Origin: Rhodococcus koreensis
GTDB taxonomy: Bacteria; Actinomycetota; Actinomycetes; Mycobacteriales; Mycobacteriaceae
NCBI RefSeq assembly: GCF_900105905.1
Contig: NZ_FNSV01000005.1
Span: forward strand, 6,076,001-6,140,000
Length of the DNA: 64,000 bases
Direction: 5' to 3'
The notes under the pieces were generated by a model that saw only the letters and a program-made list of their open reading frames with translations, was not told where the DNA came from and searched no databases. Made by a program: the position numbers and the translations under genes. Positions 1 through 9,233 of this stretch are shown piece by piece; the stretch's first letter is position 1; each line of letters starts with the position of its first letter.

Positions 1-423
1 GTCCTGGTCGGTGGACGTCATCCGCAGAGCCGCCAGACCGGTGGGTTTGCGTCCCGGTTTCGCCGAGTTCTCCCGCAGTCCCACCACTTCGGTGCGCGTG
101 TAGAGCGTATCGCCGAGATGCGGGAAGTGATGGAAGCGGAGGCCGCGGTAGAACAGGTTGGCCTTCACGTGGTGAGTGGCCAGCGTGGACTGTCCGATGG
201 CGACGTCGGTGACGAGGCCGGGGTTTGCGACGGCGTCCGCGGACCCGGTGACGGCCCGGGACAGGTGCGCGTCGAGGGGCAGCCGCAGGCGGTCGCCGAG
301 GATGGCTTGATGGGCGGCGGCGAGGCCGCTGGTGAGGGTGACGGCGGGGGCGGTGTCGAATTCCTGCCCGACCTCGAGTTCGTCGAAGTACGGGCCACCG
401 ACATACGTCTGCGTGATCGTCAC
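1..423 (-). CDS. MaoC-like acyl-CoA hydratase, partial (C-terminus off window)
   Basis: The first 141 codons are visible and the reading frame stays open to the left edge. The start is a GTG whose last bases overlap the stop of the upstream CitE-like gene (GTGA), so the two are co-transcribed and translationally coupled. The protein begins MTITQTYVGGPYFDELEVGQ, a typical hot-dog MaoC N-terminus, and carries a FYRGLRFHHFPHLGDTLYTR segment and the motif GRKPTGLAALR, as in mesaconyl- or itaconyl-type CoA hydratases. Inferred role: hydration of a branched or dicarboxylic enoyl-CoA to feed the neighbouring lyase. The exact substrate cannot be read from sequence. Confidence 0.8.
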   Translation of the reverse strand, partial: MTITQTYVGGPYFDELEVGQEFDTAPAVTLTSGLAAAHQAILGDRLRLPLDAHLSRAVTGSADAVANPGLVTDVAIGQSTLATHHVKANLFYRGLRFHHFPHLGDTLYTRTEVVGLRENSAKPGRKPTGLAALRMTSTDQD

Positions 424-1268
424 TGTGCACCTACCTGGGCGAGAACGCGTCGTGCCGCGACTGCGACGGCCTCGTCGAGCATCTGCCCGTCGAGTTGCGC
501 CGCCCCGGCGCCCGCTGCCTCGGCGGCAGCGAGTGCGTCGATCACGCGTCGCGCGTCCTCGACCGCGGTGTCGGTGGGGGTGAAGGCCGCAGCGGCGGAC
601 TCGACCTGCGCGGGATGGATGACCCATTTTCCGTCGAATCCGAGCGCGCTCGTCCACGCGGCCGAGTGGCGGAAGGCGTCGTCGTCGGCGATGCCGAGGA
701 ACGGGCCGTCGATCGCCTGGATGCCGGCGGCGCGGGCGGCGACGAGGATGCCGTCCTGGATCGCGAGCCAGTGTTCGGGGAGGGCGGTTCGGGATCGGCC
801 GAGGGCCGCCCCGAGGTCGGCGTAGCCGATGATGACGGACTCGAGTCGGTCGACGGCGCGGGTGATGTCGGCGATGTTCTGCACGCCGACCGGGGTTTCG
901 ACGAGAGCCTGCAACCCGATGTCGGTACCGGCGAGAGCGTGATCGGCGCGGACCAGATCCTGCGCCGTCTCCACCTTGGGAACCACGATGCTCGTGAGCG
1001 CGGCGCCGAGGGAGGCGCACAGGGCGAGGTCGTCCTCCGCCCACGGCGTGGTCAGCGCGTTGATGCGGACCGCGACGGCCCGGGAGCCGTCCGATTCGAG
1101 CACGAGGCGGCGCACGAGGTCGCGGGCCTCGGCCTTCTTGGCGGAGGCGACGGCGTCTTCGAGGTCGAGGACCACCTCGTCGGCGGTCGACCGGAGCGCT
1201 TTGAGGGCCTTGCGCTCGTCGGATCCGGGGGCCACCAGAACGGCGCGCCTGCGGGTGAGGTTCTGCAC
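420..1268 (-). CDS. CitE-like HpcH/HpaI aldolase/citrate lyase family protein
   Basis: This 282-residue protein has the CitE TIM-barrel signatures: APGSDERKALKALRSTADEV near the N-terminus, VVLDLEDAV, AVRINALTTPWAEDDL, the metal-binding glutamate in QALVETPVGVQNI, and IIGYADLGAALGRSR. The family cleaves or makes (S)-citramalyl-, malyl- or related 3-hydroxyacyl-CoA esters. It lacks CitD and CitF partners, so it is a stand-alone CoA-ester lyase rather than part of citrate lyase. The start is GTG at 1268, preceded by AGGAAT. It forms an operon with the downstream MaoC hydratase, and a divergent acyl-CoA dehydrogenase lies opposite. A hydratase-plus-CitE pair suggests itaconate/leucine-type or methyl-branched acid degradation (inference). 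Confidence 0.85.
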   Translation of the reverse strand: MQNLTRRRAVLVAPGSDERKALKALRSTADEVVLDLEDAVASAKKAEARDLVRRLVLESDGSRAVAVRINALTTPWAEDDLALCASLGAALTSIVVPKVETAQDLVRADHALAGTDIGLQALVETPVGVQNIADITRAVDRLESVIIGYADLGAALGRSRTALPEHWLAIQDGILVAARAAGIQAIDGPFLGIADDDAFRHSAAWTSALGFDGKWVIHPAQVESAAAAFTPTDTAVEDARRVIDALAAAEAAGAGAAQLDGQMLDEAVAVAARRVLAQVGAQ

Positions 1269-1312
1269 GATGCTTCATTCCTAGGGTCCGGGAGCCCGGG
1301 TCGGGCTGGATA

Positions 1313-1421
1313 TGTACGGCCAGCCTGATGCGGCTGCGCTGCTGATGCTGGCAGCGACGCAGCGGTCATGTCAAGACCGATCGTTGACTTTAGGCAGACA
1401 TTGTCGGATTATGGCCGTACA
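1313..1421. promoter_or_regulatory. Divergent promoter region with paired TGTACGGCCA inverted half-sites
   Basis: The gap between the CitE-like gene and the acyl-CoA dehydrogenase holds TGTACGGCCA at 1313-1322 and its exact reverse complement TGGCCGTACA at 1412-1421. Each copy lies within about 50 nt of one of the two divergent starts, as expected of an operator for a regulator controlling both genes. The GntR/UTRA protein encoded just downstream at 2632 is the obvious candidate (inference). Confidence 0.45.
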
Positions 1422-1449
1422 AATGTTGTGGAAGGTGTGAGGTGGATTC

Positions 1450-2601
1450 ATGGCCAAGCTGAACGAAGAAGAGGCGTACCTGGTCGAGACGGTGCGCGCG
1501 TTCATCGATCGCGACGTGAAGCCGACGGTGCAGGCGGTGGAACACGCCAACGAGTACCCCGAGAAGTGGATCGAGCAGATGAAGCAGATCGGGATCTACG
1601 GTCTGGCGGTCCCGGAGGAGTACGGCGGATCACCGGTGTCGATGCCCTGCTACGCGCAGGTGACGCAGGAACTGGCCCGCGGATGGATGAGCCTCGCCGG
1701 TGCGATGGGCGGGCACACCGTCGTCGCGAAACTGCTGTCGCTGTACGGCACGGAGGAGCAGAAGCAGCAGTACCTGCCGAAGATGGCGACCGGCGAGATC
1801 CGGGCCACCATGGCACTGACCGAGCCCGGCGGTGGCTCGGATCTGCAGGCCATGTCCACCAACGCCAAGGCGGACGGTGACGACCTGGTGATCACCGGTT
1901 CCAAGACCTGGATCTCCAACGCGCGTCGGTCGGGGCTGATCGCGTTGCTCTGCAAGACCGACCCGCAGGCGACCCCCAAGCACAGGGGCATCTCCATCGT
2001 CCTGGTCGAGCACGGCCCCGGTCTGACGGTGTCGCGGGATCTGCCGAAGCTCGGCTACAAGGGCGTCGAGACGTGTGAGCTGTCGTTCGACGGGTACCGT
2101 GCCCCCGCGTCCGCGATCCTCGGTGGCACCCCGGGCAAGGGGTTCGGCCAGATGATGAAGGGCCTGGAGACGGGACGTATCCAGGTGGCGTGCCGGGCGC
2201 TGGGTGTGGCCACGGCGGCGCTCGAGGATTCCCTCGCCTACGCGCAGCAGCGGGAGAGCTTCGGTCAGCCGATCTGGAAGCACCAGTCGATCGGCAACTA
2301 CCTCGCCGACATGGCGACCAAGCTGACCGCGGCCCGGCAGCTGACCTGGCACGCGGCGGAGCAGTACGACAGCGGCGACCGGTGCGACATGGAGGCGGGC
2401 ATGGCGAAGCTGTACGCGTCCGAGGTGGCGATGGACATCGCCCTGAACGCCGTCCGTATCCACGGTGGTTACGGCTATTCCACCGAGTACGACGTGGAGC
2501 GCTACTTCCGGGACGCCCCGCTGATGATCGTCGGCGAAGGCACCAACGAGATCCAGCGCAATGTCATCGTCTCGCAGTTGGTGTCGCGAGGCGGCATCTA
2601 G
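1450..2601 (+). CDS. Acyl-CoA dehydrogenase
   Basis: 383 residues, normal for the family. The N-terminal helical domain (about 1-115) contains GIYGLAVPEEYGG. The beta-domain has the FAD signature TMALTEPGGGSDLQAM and the SKTWISNA segment. The C-terminal domain has ARQLTWHAAEQ, RIHGGYGYSTEYDVERYFRD and VGEGTNEIQRNV, the glutamate of which is the usual position of the catalytic base. It oxidises an acyl-CoA to a 2-enoyl-CoA, passing electrons to ETF. The gene is divergent from the CitE/MaoC pair and followed 30 nt later by a GntR regulator, so the four probably make one short acyl-CoA pathway. Substrate unknown. Confidence 0.9.
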   Translation: MAKLNEEEAYLVETVRAFIDRDVKPTVQAVEHANEYPEKWIEQMKQIGIYGLAVPEEYGGSPVSMPCYAQVTQELARGWMSLAGAMGGHTVVAKLLSLYGTEEQKQQYLPKMATGEIRATMALTEPGGGSDLQAMSTNAKADGDDLVITGSKTWISNARRSGLIALLCKTDPQATPKHRGISIVLVEHGPGLTVSRDLPKLGYKGVETCELSFDGYRAPASAILGGTPGKGFGQMMKGLETGRIQVACRALGVATAALEDSLAYAQQRESFGQPIWKHQSIGNYLADMATKLTAARQLTWHAAEQYDSGDRCDMEAGMAKLYASEVAMDIALNAVRIHGGYGYSTEYDVERYFRDAPLMIVGEGTNEIQRNVIVSQLVSRGGI

Positions 2602-2631
2602 TCGGCAACCTGCACGTAGGATCGGTGCGCG

Positions 2632-3378
2632 ATGAACGGTAGAGAACGAGACACGGAGCCGGCGTACCAGCTGGTGTCGAGGCAGCTCCGCGAGCATATT
2701 GCTGCAGGCAAGTACAGCGGCGGGATCAAGCTGCCCACCGAATTCGAGCTCGCGGACCAGCACGGCGTCAGCCGGCAGACCGTTCGTCGCGCATTCCAGG
2801 ACCTGGTGGCCGAGGGCATCGTCTACCGGGTCCCGGGCCGGGGCACGTTCGCCGCCGAGTCCGACGGCCGATACCTGCGGCAGCTGGGGTCGATCGAGGA
2901 TCTGATGAACCTGTCCACGGACACCACCATGGAGGTGGTCACGCCCCTGCGCCGGCGGGTTGACATCGAGGCGGCGAGCAGGCTCCGCCTCGACACCGAC
3001 CTCGTCAACACGGTCGTGTTCCGGCGACGCCACGACGACACCCCGTTCGTGCTGACCACCGTCTATCTGCCTGACGAGATCGCCCGGTTCGTCGCCGACG
3101 CACCCGAGATGTCCGAGGGCGCCGTCAGCTCGCACACGATCATCGGCCTGCTCGAACCGCACCTGCGGAGCCCCATCACCGAGGCTGCGCAATCGATCAC
3201 CGTTGCGCCGGCGCCGGCGGACGTGGCCCGAGAACTCGGCTGCTCCGAGGGCCACTCGATGCTGCGGGTGGACCGCCTCTACTCCGACTCGGACGGGCGG
3301 ACCGTCGAATTGGCGGTCAGCTACTTCCTGCCCGAGCATTACACCTACCGCGTGACCCTCCGCCGCGGCGGACGCTGA
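2632..3378 (+). CDS. GntR family regulator with UTRA ligand-binding domain
   Basis: 248 residues. The winged helix at about 10-75 (AYQLVSRQLREHIAAGKY, KLPTEFELADQHGVSRQTVR, PGRGTFAAES) is the GntR DNA-binding domain. Residues from about 95 to 240 form a UTRA domain with the usual VERxxYSDxxGRTVELAVSYFLPEHYTY-like ending. It follows the acyl-CoA dehydrogenase by 30 nt and is probably co-transcribed with it. It likely controls the divergent CitE/MaoC and dehydrogenase promoters in response to a pathway intermediate (inference). The spaced TGTACGGCCA half-sites at 1313 and 1412 are candidate targets. Confidence 0.9.
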   Translation: MNGRERDTEPAYQLVSRQLREHIAAGKYSGGIKLPTEFELADQHGVSRQTVRRAFQDLVAEGIVYRVPGRGTFAAESDGRYLRQLGSIEDLMNLSTDTTMEVVTPLRRRVDIEAASRLRLDTDLVNTVVFRRRHDDTPFVLTTVYLPDEIARFVADAPEMSEGAVSSHTIIGLLEPHLRSPITEAAQSITVAPAPADVARELGCSEGHSMLRVDRLYSDSDGRTVELAVSYFLPEHYTYRVTLRRGGR

Positions 3379-3436
3379 CCTCGCTGCTCAGTCTCGAACC
3401 GGAGGAATCCGTCTCCTGGGCTCGACGATTCACGGT

Positions 3437-4579
3437 CTACGTGTCGGCCGGGGCGGTGCCCGAGCCCCAGCTTCCGAACTGCTCCACCACGCCCCACAGC
3501 GGGTCGGTGGGGCCGATGTCGTACGTGCACTCGGCGGGCCGGGGGTCCGGGACGAACGCCCACAGCAGCGCCCCGGCCGCGCCCGCGTCCCGCTGCCCCT
3601 GGATCTTGGCGCCGATGTGCGTCGCCCGGTCCGTCAGGCTGGCGCACGATCCGGCGAGTTCGCCGATCTCACCCATCAGGAGCGGTTTGCCGAGCGCCGC
3701 AGCCTGTTCGAGGCGCCGCGCGAGCCCGTTCCACTGATCGCCGGGCAGCGGAACCCCGTCGGCGCCGTAATCGTGGTACTGCACGACGTCGACATACGGT
3801 GACGCCGAGACGAATTGGTACTCGTCGCCCTGGGTTCCGCACTGGCCGCCGCCGGTGAATCCCGCCGTGATCAGCGTGCGCGGATCACGGGCCCGCACCT
3901 CGGCGCCCGCGGCGTCGAAGAAGTCACGCAGCACCTGTGCCGCACCGGGCTCGCACGACCGGGTCCACCACGAGCAGTCGGCGTCGGTGCACGTGCTCGT
4001 CTCCGGCTCCCCGACGAGTTCCCACGCCGCCAGCGACGGCGATCCCCGGAATCGGTCGACGGCGGTCCGCGTCCAGTCGCGGAAGCTCATCAGCGTGCGA
4101 GGCGCACCCGGCGTCATCGTCGTCCAGCCGTCCACGTACCACTGCCTGCCCTTGAACACCCCGTCCTCGCACGCCCCGTCCTGGGGTGCGAGAACCGGGA
4201 TCAGCATCTGGTCGTGCGCCTCGGCCGCCGCGAACACGGCGTCCATCGGCCCGAAGTCGAGCTGTCCGGTGAAGCGGTTGATCGCCAGCGCCTGGAAGAG
4301 GTTGAAACGGGTCAGCGAGTGCGGCGGCAGCGCGGAGAAGTAGGAGTCGAGGTCGACCATCGCGCCGCAACCCCAATTGACCGACCAGTTCGTGGCCAAT
4401 TGGTAGGCGTTGAACCCGGTCGGCCACCACGGTTGCCCGTCGAGCGCGAACCCGTCGGGCGAGGCGGTGACCCTGGCCCCCGGCGCGGGAGCGGCAGCCG
4501 ACACGAAGCCCCCTCCCAGCGCCGTCAGAGCGACGGTCGCGATCACCGCGGCCAGTTTCGTGATGCGCGTCACCGTCAT
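3437..4579 (-). CDS. Secreted glycoside hydrolase, GH5/cellulase-like
   Basis: The chosen ATG at 4579 gives 380 residues starting MTVTRITKLAAVIATVALTA, a clear signal peptide ending near VSAAAPAPGA; a longer upstream frame would bury this signal and is rejected. The mature part has TIM-barrel features of GH5-like beta-mannanases/cellulases: WWPTGFNAYQ, AWELVGEPET (candidate acid/base E191) and LLMGEIGELAG (candidate nucleophile E304). Six or more cysteines suggest disulfides. The usual Asn before Glu-Pro is Gly here (VGEP instead of NEP), so activity or family placement is uncertain. It converges with the GntR gene and is divergent from the helicase gene. Confidence 0.75.
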   Translation of the reverse strand: MTVTRITKLAAVIATVALTALGGGFVSAAAPAPGARVTASPDGFALDGQPWWPTGFNAYQLATNWSVNWGCGAMVDLDSYFSALPPHSLTRFNLFQALAINRFTGQLDFGPMDAVFAAAEAHDQMLIPVLAPQDGACEDGVFKGRQWYVDGWTTMTPGAPRTLMSFRDWTRTAVDRFRGSPSLAAWELVGEPETSTCTDADCSWWTRSCEPGAAQVLRDFFDAAGAEVRARDPRTLITAGFTGGGQCGTQGDEYQFVSASPYVDVVQYHDYGADGVPLPGDQWNGLARRLEQAAALGKPLLMGEIGELAGSCASLTDRATHIGAKIQGQRDAGAAGALLWAFVPDPRPAECTYDIGPTDPLWGVVEQFGSWGSGTAPADT

Positions 4580-4748
4580 GGATGGATAGTAGGGACCAGT
4601 CGGTACGAATGGAGGTTTGTTTCGCCCCTCGAGCGACCGTCCAGTCCCGCTGACAGGGGACGACGCCTCGAACTTCACCCCCTCGACCCGATAGTGTGCA
4701 CGGCGGGGGCAAGCGCACGTCATCACCGAGAATTCGCAGAGGTTTACA

Positions 4749-7700
4749 TTGTCGAGTCCCGAAAACGACGCCGAGCTCGCAGGCCGCGTCCAGCGCCTGC
4801 TGCAGTTCCTGCGTGAGATCGTCCGGGCTCGCACGAAGCCGGTTCTCCGCGTCGACCAGCACGAACAGGTTGAATGGCTGCATCAGGACGGCCGGACCAT
4901 CCAACTCGATTCCGACGCCGCGCAGGGCGACATCGTTCTGCGGGTGCCCCTCATCGGCGTCGAGGATCCGCCGGAACTACCGACCGTCCTGGCCGGCTGG
5001 GTGGATGCGTCGGCCCGGGCCGACAGCTCGCGGTCCGACCTCGAGCTGAACGCGTCCGACGCGTACGCCGAGGACTCCGACGAGGAATACGACGTGCGCC
5101 GCGCGTACGACGTCCGGCAGGCGTTCGACGCGTACGTGCCGCGCTGGCAGGCGTGGGCGAAGGCGGATCGGGAGCGTCGCCCGCACGCCGATCTGTACCA
5201 GTCGCTGCAGCGGATGCTGCAGGAGCTGAACGCCCGCCCCGAGTCGATCGAACTCGTGCTCGCGTCCGGACTGCTGACCCTGGCCGGTGCGGGACCGGAC
5301 GGCGGTGTCCAGACCCACCTGGTCACCCAGTCCGCGAGCATCCACCGCGATCCGCGGACCGGCGACCTGCTGGTGCGGCTGATCGCGGGCTCCCAACCCC
5401 GGCTCGAAGACTCCCAGTTGTTCACCGGACTGGACGTCTACGACAGCGCGCACGCGATGCCGCTGCAGAAGCAACTGCAGGACACCGTCACGTCGCCGCT
5501 GGGCGACGGCGTCCGCACACTCCTCGCGGAGTGGGCTCCGAAGTCGCTGACGGCGTACGTCGATGTGCGCGACAACGTCCGGCAACCGGCCGACGACGCG
5601 AACGGCACCGTGACGCTGTCGCCCGCCCTGGTGCTGCGCAAGCGCAGCGCGTTCGCCCTGGTCGAGTACTACGAGCAGATGATCTCCCACCTCGACGGCG
5701 ACGGCGCGACCGTCCCGCTCGGGCTCGCCCAGCTCGTCGAGGCGATCGAACCGGCGGACCGGCTGTCGTGGCTCGAGCGCACCGGCGCGGCCACCTCCTC
5801 CACCCTCGCCGAGGACCCGCTCTTCCCGCTTCCGGCCAACGCCGAGCAGTCGCAGATCATCGAGCGGCTCGGCGGCGACAGCGGAGTGGTGGTCGAAGGC
5901 CCGCCCGGGACGGGCAAGACCCACACGATCGCCAACCTGGTGTCGGCGCTGCTCGCCCGCGGCCAGCGGGTGCTCGTCACGAGCGAGAAGGCGCAGGCGC
6001 TCCGCGTCCTGAGGGACAAGCTCCCGCCCGAGATGCAGGAGCTGTGCGTCTCGATCACGGACCTGTCCCGCGGCGGCTCGGACGAGCTCACCCGCAGTGT
6101 GGCGACCATCGCCGAACGGAAGTCGTCGTTCAACCCGCACAGCGAGGGGCAGAAGATTGCCGACCTCCGAGCCCAGCGGGACGAGGCCGTGCAGAAGCGG
6201 GCCGTCGTGCTCGAGCAGGTGAAGGCGCTGCGCGAGTCCGAGACGTACCAGCACGACGCCGTCGCCGACGGCTACGAGGGCACCGCCGCCACCATCGTCC
6301 GCAAGGTCATGGGCCTGCAGGATGCGTTCGAGTGGCTTCCCGGACCGCTGCTCAGCGAGCAACCGCCCCTCACCGGCACCGAGGTCGAAACCCTGCGCCG
6401 GCTGTGCGTGACGGCGTCCCCCGAGCGCGCGCAACGTGCACGCCAGACGCTTCCCGCGCTGGACCTTCTGCTGCCGAACCGGGCCGAACTCGAACGGCTC
6501 TGCTCGCGCGCGTCGACCAGCATCCCCATCGACACCCCGCAGTCGGCGCATCTGCTCGACGTCCTCGGCGGCGTCGATCCGGAGACCGCATACTCCATTC
6601 GCAGGCACTGCAAGGAACTGCAGGCCCGCGCGCACGACGTCCTCGACCTGGACGGCCAGTTCCAGAGCCTCGCCGACACCGTCCTGTCCGGCAGGGCCAC
6701 CCATCTGTGGGGGCGCCTGGACGCGCTGCCCGCGATCGTCGAGGCGGCCGCGGCCGCCGACCGGTACATCGGTGCGCAGGACGTCCAGTGCGCCGTCATG
6801 ACCCGACCCGCCCTGCAGGCGGTGGGTGCGCTCGCCGTCGCGATGGAAACCGGCACCGTCGAGTGGAAGGCCCGGTTCCGTCGCAGCGAGGAGCAGAAGG
6901 CCGTCGAGGAGCTCGGCCTCGACGCCACCGTCGACGGCGTACCCGCCACGACCGCCGCCACGGTGCGGCTGGTGACCGAGCACCTGCGCGCCCACGACGC
7001 CGCGCAGACCGCCGCGACCCTGCTGGCCGATCTGCGGATTCCGGTGGACATGAACGGGTCTCGTGCCGTTCAGGTCGACAGCCTCAACATGATCGTCGGC
7101 CGGGTGGCCCGCGTGCGCGCCCTCCTCGTCGCCCGCGACGCGCTGGCCCGTGAACTGTTCGCGCTGTCCCCGAACGCGCCGCGGATCCGCAACCTCGCGG
7201 ACGCCACCGCGGTGGCCGGGGCCGCGGAGGCCATCACCACCCGCGCCGACGTGGACAGTGCGCGTGCAGAACTCGACACCATCGTCTCGGCCGTCTCCAC
7301 CGAGGTCGACGCGGGACCCTCACCCGAAGGCACCGCCCTGGTGGCGGCGCTCGACCAGGCGGACAACACCGCGCTCTCGGAGGCTCTCACCCGCTACGCG
7401 ATCGCCCGCGTCGAACAACAGGATCAGCGGCTGTTCGACGAGTTGTCCGACCGGCTCTCACCCGTCGCGCCGGCACTGTACGACCTCGTGCGCAGGACGG
7501 CGGCGCTCACCGAGTGGGACGAGATGAGCTGGCAGATGTCGGAGGCCTGGGCGTGGCGCCGCGCCCGGCAATGGGTCACCGAGCAGCACCGGGCCGGTCG
7601 TGAGCAGGAACTCGAAGCCGAACTCAATGCCGTCGACGCGGATCTCGCGCATCTCACCGCGCGGCTCGCGGCGGCCACCGCCTGGCGCGACTGCCTCGAA

Positions 7701-9233
7701 CACCTGACGGCCGACCAGGTGCGGGCACTACAGACGTACCGCGAGCACATCTCGAGCATCGGTGCAGGCGCCGGAAAGTACGCCGAGAAGTACCGCAGCG
7801 CAGCACGATCCGCGATGGGGGAGGCGCAGGGCGCGGTGCCCGCGTGGGTGATGCCGCTGCAGCAGGTCCTCGCGTCCATCCCGCCCGTGCCGGGCAGCTT
7901 CGACGTCGTCATCGTCGACGAGGCGAGCCAGGCCGACATCACCAACCTGTTCCTGCTGTGGCTGGCGCCGCGGGTCATCGTCGTCGGCGACGACAAGCAG
8001 TGCGCCCCCGCCGACATCCCCACCAGCGGCACCCTCGACGACGTGTTCACCCGCCTGGACGCGTACCTGCCCGACCTCCCCGAGTACGTCCAGGCCACGC
8101 TCACCCCGCGGTCGAGTCTGTTCTCGATTCTGCGCACCAGCTTCGGGCAGGTCGTCCGGCTCCGTGAGCACTTCCGCTCCATGCCCGAGATCATCAACTG
8201 GTCGAGCACCCAGTTCTACGGCGAACTGCCGCTGGTCCCGGTGCGTCAGTTCGGCGCGGATCGGCTTCCGCCGCTGAAACATACGTACGTATCCGACGCT
8301 TCCGTGTCGGGCAAGGACTCGACCCTCACCAACCACGTCGAGGCCGCCGCCCTCGTCGATCAGCTCATCGAATGCCTCGTCGACCCCCGCTACGACGGCA
8401 AGACATTCGGAATCGTCGTGCTGCAGGGGCAGTCCCAGGTCGACGCCATCCGAACCGAACTCGTCAAACGCATCGGCATCGAACAGTGGGAGCAGCGACG
8501 ACTGCGCGTCGGGACGCCGCCCGACTTCCAGGGCGACGAACGAAGCGTCGTCTTCCTGTCGATGGTCGTGGGACCGGAGCAGAACTTCGCACCGCTGACG
8601 GCGAACCAGTACAAGCGGCGGTTCAACGTCGCGGCGACACGCGCGCAGGACCAACTGTGGTTGTTCCACTCCGTGACCGTCGACGAACTGAAGCGGGCCG
8701 ACTTACGCAACTCCCTGCTCAGCTACATGATGTCGACGTCGCCGGCGCCGGCCGACCCGATGCCGCAGGACGTCGACCGCGACGTGCGGATCCCCCCGTT
8801 CGACAACCTCCTCGAACAGCGGGTGTTCAACGACATCGCCGACCGCGGTTACCACGTCAATTCCCAAGTCGAGGTGAACAATCGGCGCATCGACCTCGTC
8901 GTCACCGGCGGCACCAGGAGGCTCGCTGTCGAATGCGACGGCGACGCCTTCTCGACCACCCCGGAACAGAGGATCGCGGACCTCGAACGCGAGCAGGAAC
9001 TCAAGCGGTGCGGCTGGACGTTCTGGCGCGTCCGGGAGTCGGAGTACTACCTCGACCCGAAGGCCGCGCTGTCGAGCCTGTGGGACACGCTGGACAACCT
9101 GGGCATCGCCCCGCACGCGGTCGATCACGCGATGGCCATCGAGGCCGCCGCCACCGAACGCGCGGCGCGCGACGCGGCCGCCGCGACCGAGCGAGGGAAG
9201 CATGCGGCGCCCATAGGCGCTTCGCGCCCGTGA
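4749..9233 (+). CDS. SF1 helicase with C-terminal PD-(D/E)XK (DUF559/Vsr-like) nuclease
   Basis: A 1,494-residue protein starting at TTG 4749 behind GCAGAGG. The N-terminal 370 residues are unassigned. The helicase core has Walker A GPPGTGKT (384-391), motif Ia VLVTSEKAQAL, Walker B VIVDEASQAD (D1057, E1058), motif III VVGDDKQCAPAD, motif IV VRLREHFRSMPE, motif V TPPDFQGDERSVVFLS and motif VI NVAATRAQDQLW, i.e. an Upf1/DNA2-like superfamily 1 enzyme. A long insertion of about 560 residues, rich in Ala, Arg and Glu, separates motifs Ia and II. The C-terminus is a restriction-like fold: RIDLVV (D1382) and VECDGDAF (E1395, D1397), then LKRCGWTFWRVRESEYY. Helicase-Vsr proteins are known in phage defence (for example DUF4011-helicase-Vsr), but I see no DUF4011 here. 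A single-gene defence or repair role is inferred. Confidence 0.85.
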   Translation: MSSPENDAELAGRVQRLLQFLREIVRARTKPVLRVDQHEQVEWLHQDGRTIQLDSDAAQGDIVLRVPLIGVEDPPELPTVLAGWVDASARADSSRSDLELNASDAYAEDSDEEYDVRRAYDVRQAFDAYVPRWQAWAKADRERRPHADLYQSLQRMLQELNARPESIELVLASGLLTLAGAGPDGGVQTHLVTQSASIHRDPRTGDLLVRLIAGSQPRLEDSQLFTGLDVYDSAHAMPLQKQLQDTVTSPLGDGVRTLLAEWAPKSLTAYVDVRDNVRQPADDANGTVTLSPALVLRKRSAFALVEYYEQMISHLDGDGATVPLGLAQLVEAIEPADRLSWLERTGAATSSTLAEDPLFPLPANAEQSQIIERLGGDSGVVVEGPPGTGKTHTIANLVSALLARGQRVLVTSEKAQALRVLRDKLPPEMQELCVSITDLSRGGSDELTRSVATIAERKSSFNPHSEGQKIADLRAQRDEAVQKRAVVLEQVKALRESETYQHDAVADGYEGTAATIVRKVMGLQDAFEWLPGPLLSEQPPLTGTEVETLRRLCVTASPERAQRARQTLPALDLLLPNRAELERLCSRASTSIPIDTPQSAHLLDVLGGVDPETAYSIRRHCKELQARAHDVLDLDGQFQSLADTVLSGRATHLWGRLDALPAIVEAAAAADRYIGAQDVQCAVMTRPALQAVGALAVAMETGTVEWKARFRRSEEQKAVEELGLDATVDGVPATTAATVRLVTEHLRAHDAAQTAATLLADLRIPVDMNGSRAVQVDSLNMIVGRVARVRALLVARDALARELFALSPNAPRIRNLADATAVAGAAEAITTRADVDSARAELDTIVSAVSTEVDAGPSPEGTALVAALDQADNTALSEALTRYAIARVEQQDQRLFDELSDRLSPVAPALYDLVRRTAALTEWDEMSWQMSEAWAWRRARQWVTEQHRAGREQELEAELNAVDADLAHLTARLAAATAWRDCLEHLTADQVRALQTYREHISSIGAGAGKYAEKYRSAARSAMGEAQGAVPAWVMPLQQVLASIPPVPGSFDVVIVDEASQADITNLFLLWLAPRVIVVGDDKQCAPADIPTSGTLDDVFTRLDAYLPDLPEYVQATLTPRSSLFSILRTSFGQVVRLREHFRSMPEIINWSSTQFYGELPLVPVRQFGADRLPPLKHTYVSDASVSGKDSTLTNHVEAAALVDQLIECLVDPRYDGKTFGIVVLQGQSQVDAIRTELVKRIGIEQWEQRRLRVGTPPDFQGDERSVVFLSMVVGPEQNFAPLTANQYKRRFNVAATRAQDQLWLFHSVTVDELKRADLRNSLLSYMMSTSPAPADPMPQDVDRDVRIPPFDNLLEQRVFNDIADRGYHVNSQVEVNNRRIDLVVTGGTRRLAVECDGDAFSTTPEQRIADLEREQELKRCGWTFWRVRESEYYLDPKAALSSLWDTLDNLGIAPHAVDHAMAIEAAATERAARDAAAATERGKHAAPIGASRP

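Noticed and set aside
1630..3339. 569-residue open frame on the minus strand
   Set aside because: It is antisense to the acyl-CoA dehydrogenase and GntR genes, both of which have clear family motifs; long shadow frames are common at this GC content.
4874..7153. 759-residue frame inside the helicase gene, plus strand
   Set aside because: Arg/Ala/Pro-rich low-complexity translation in another frame of a gene with intact helicase motifs.
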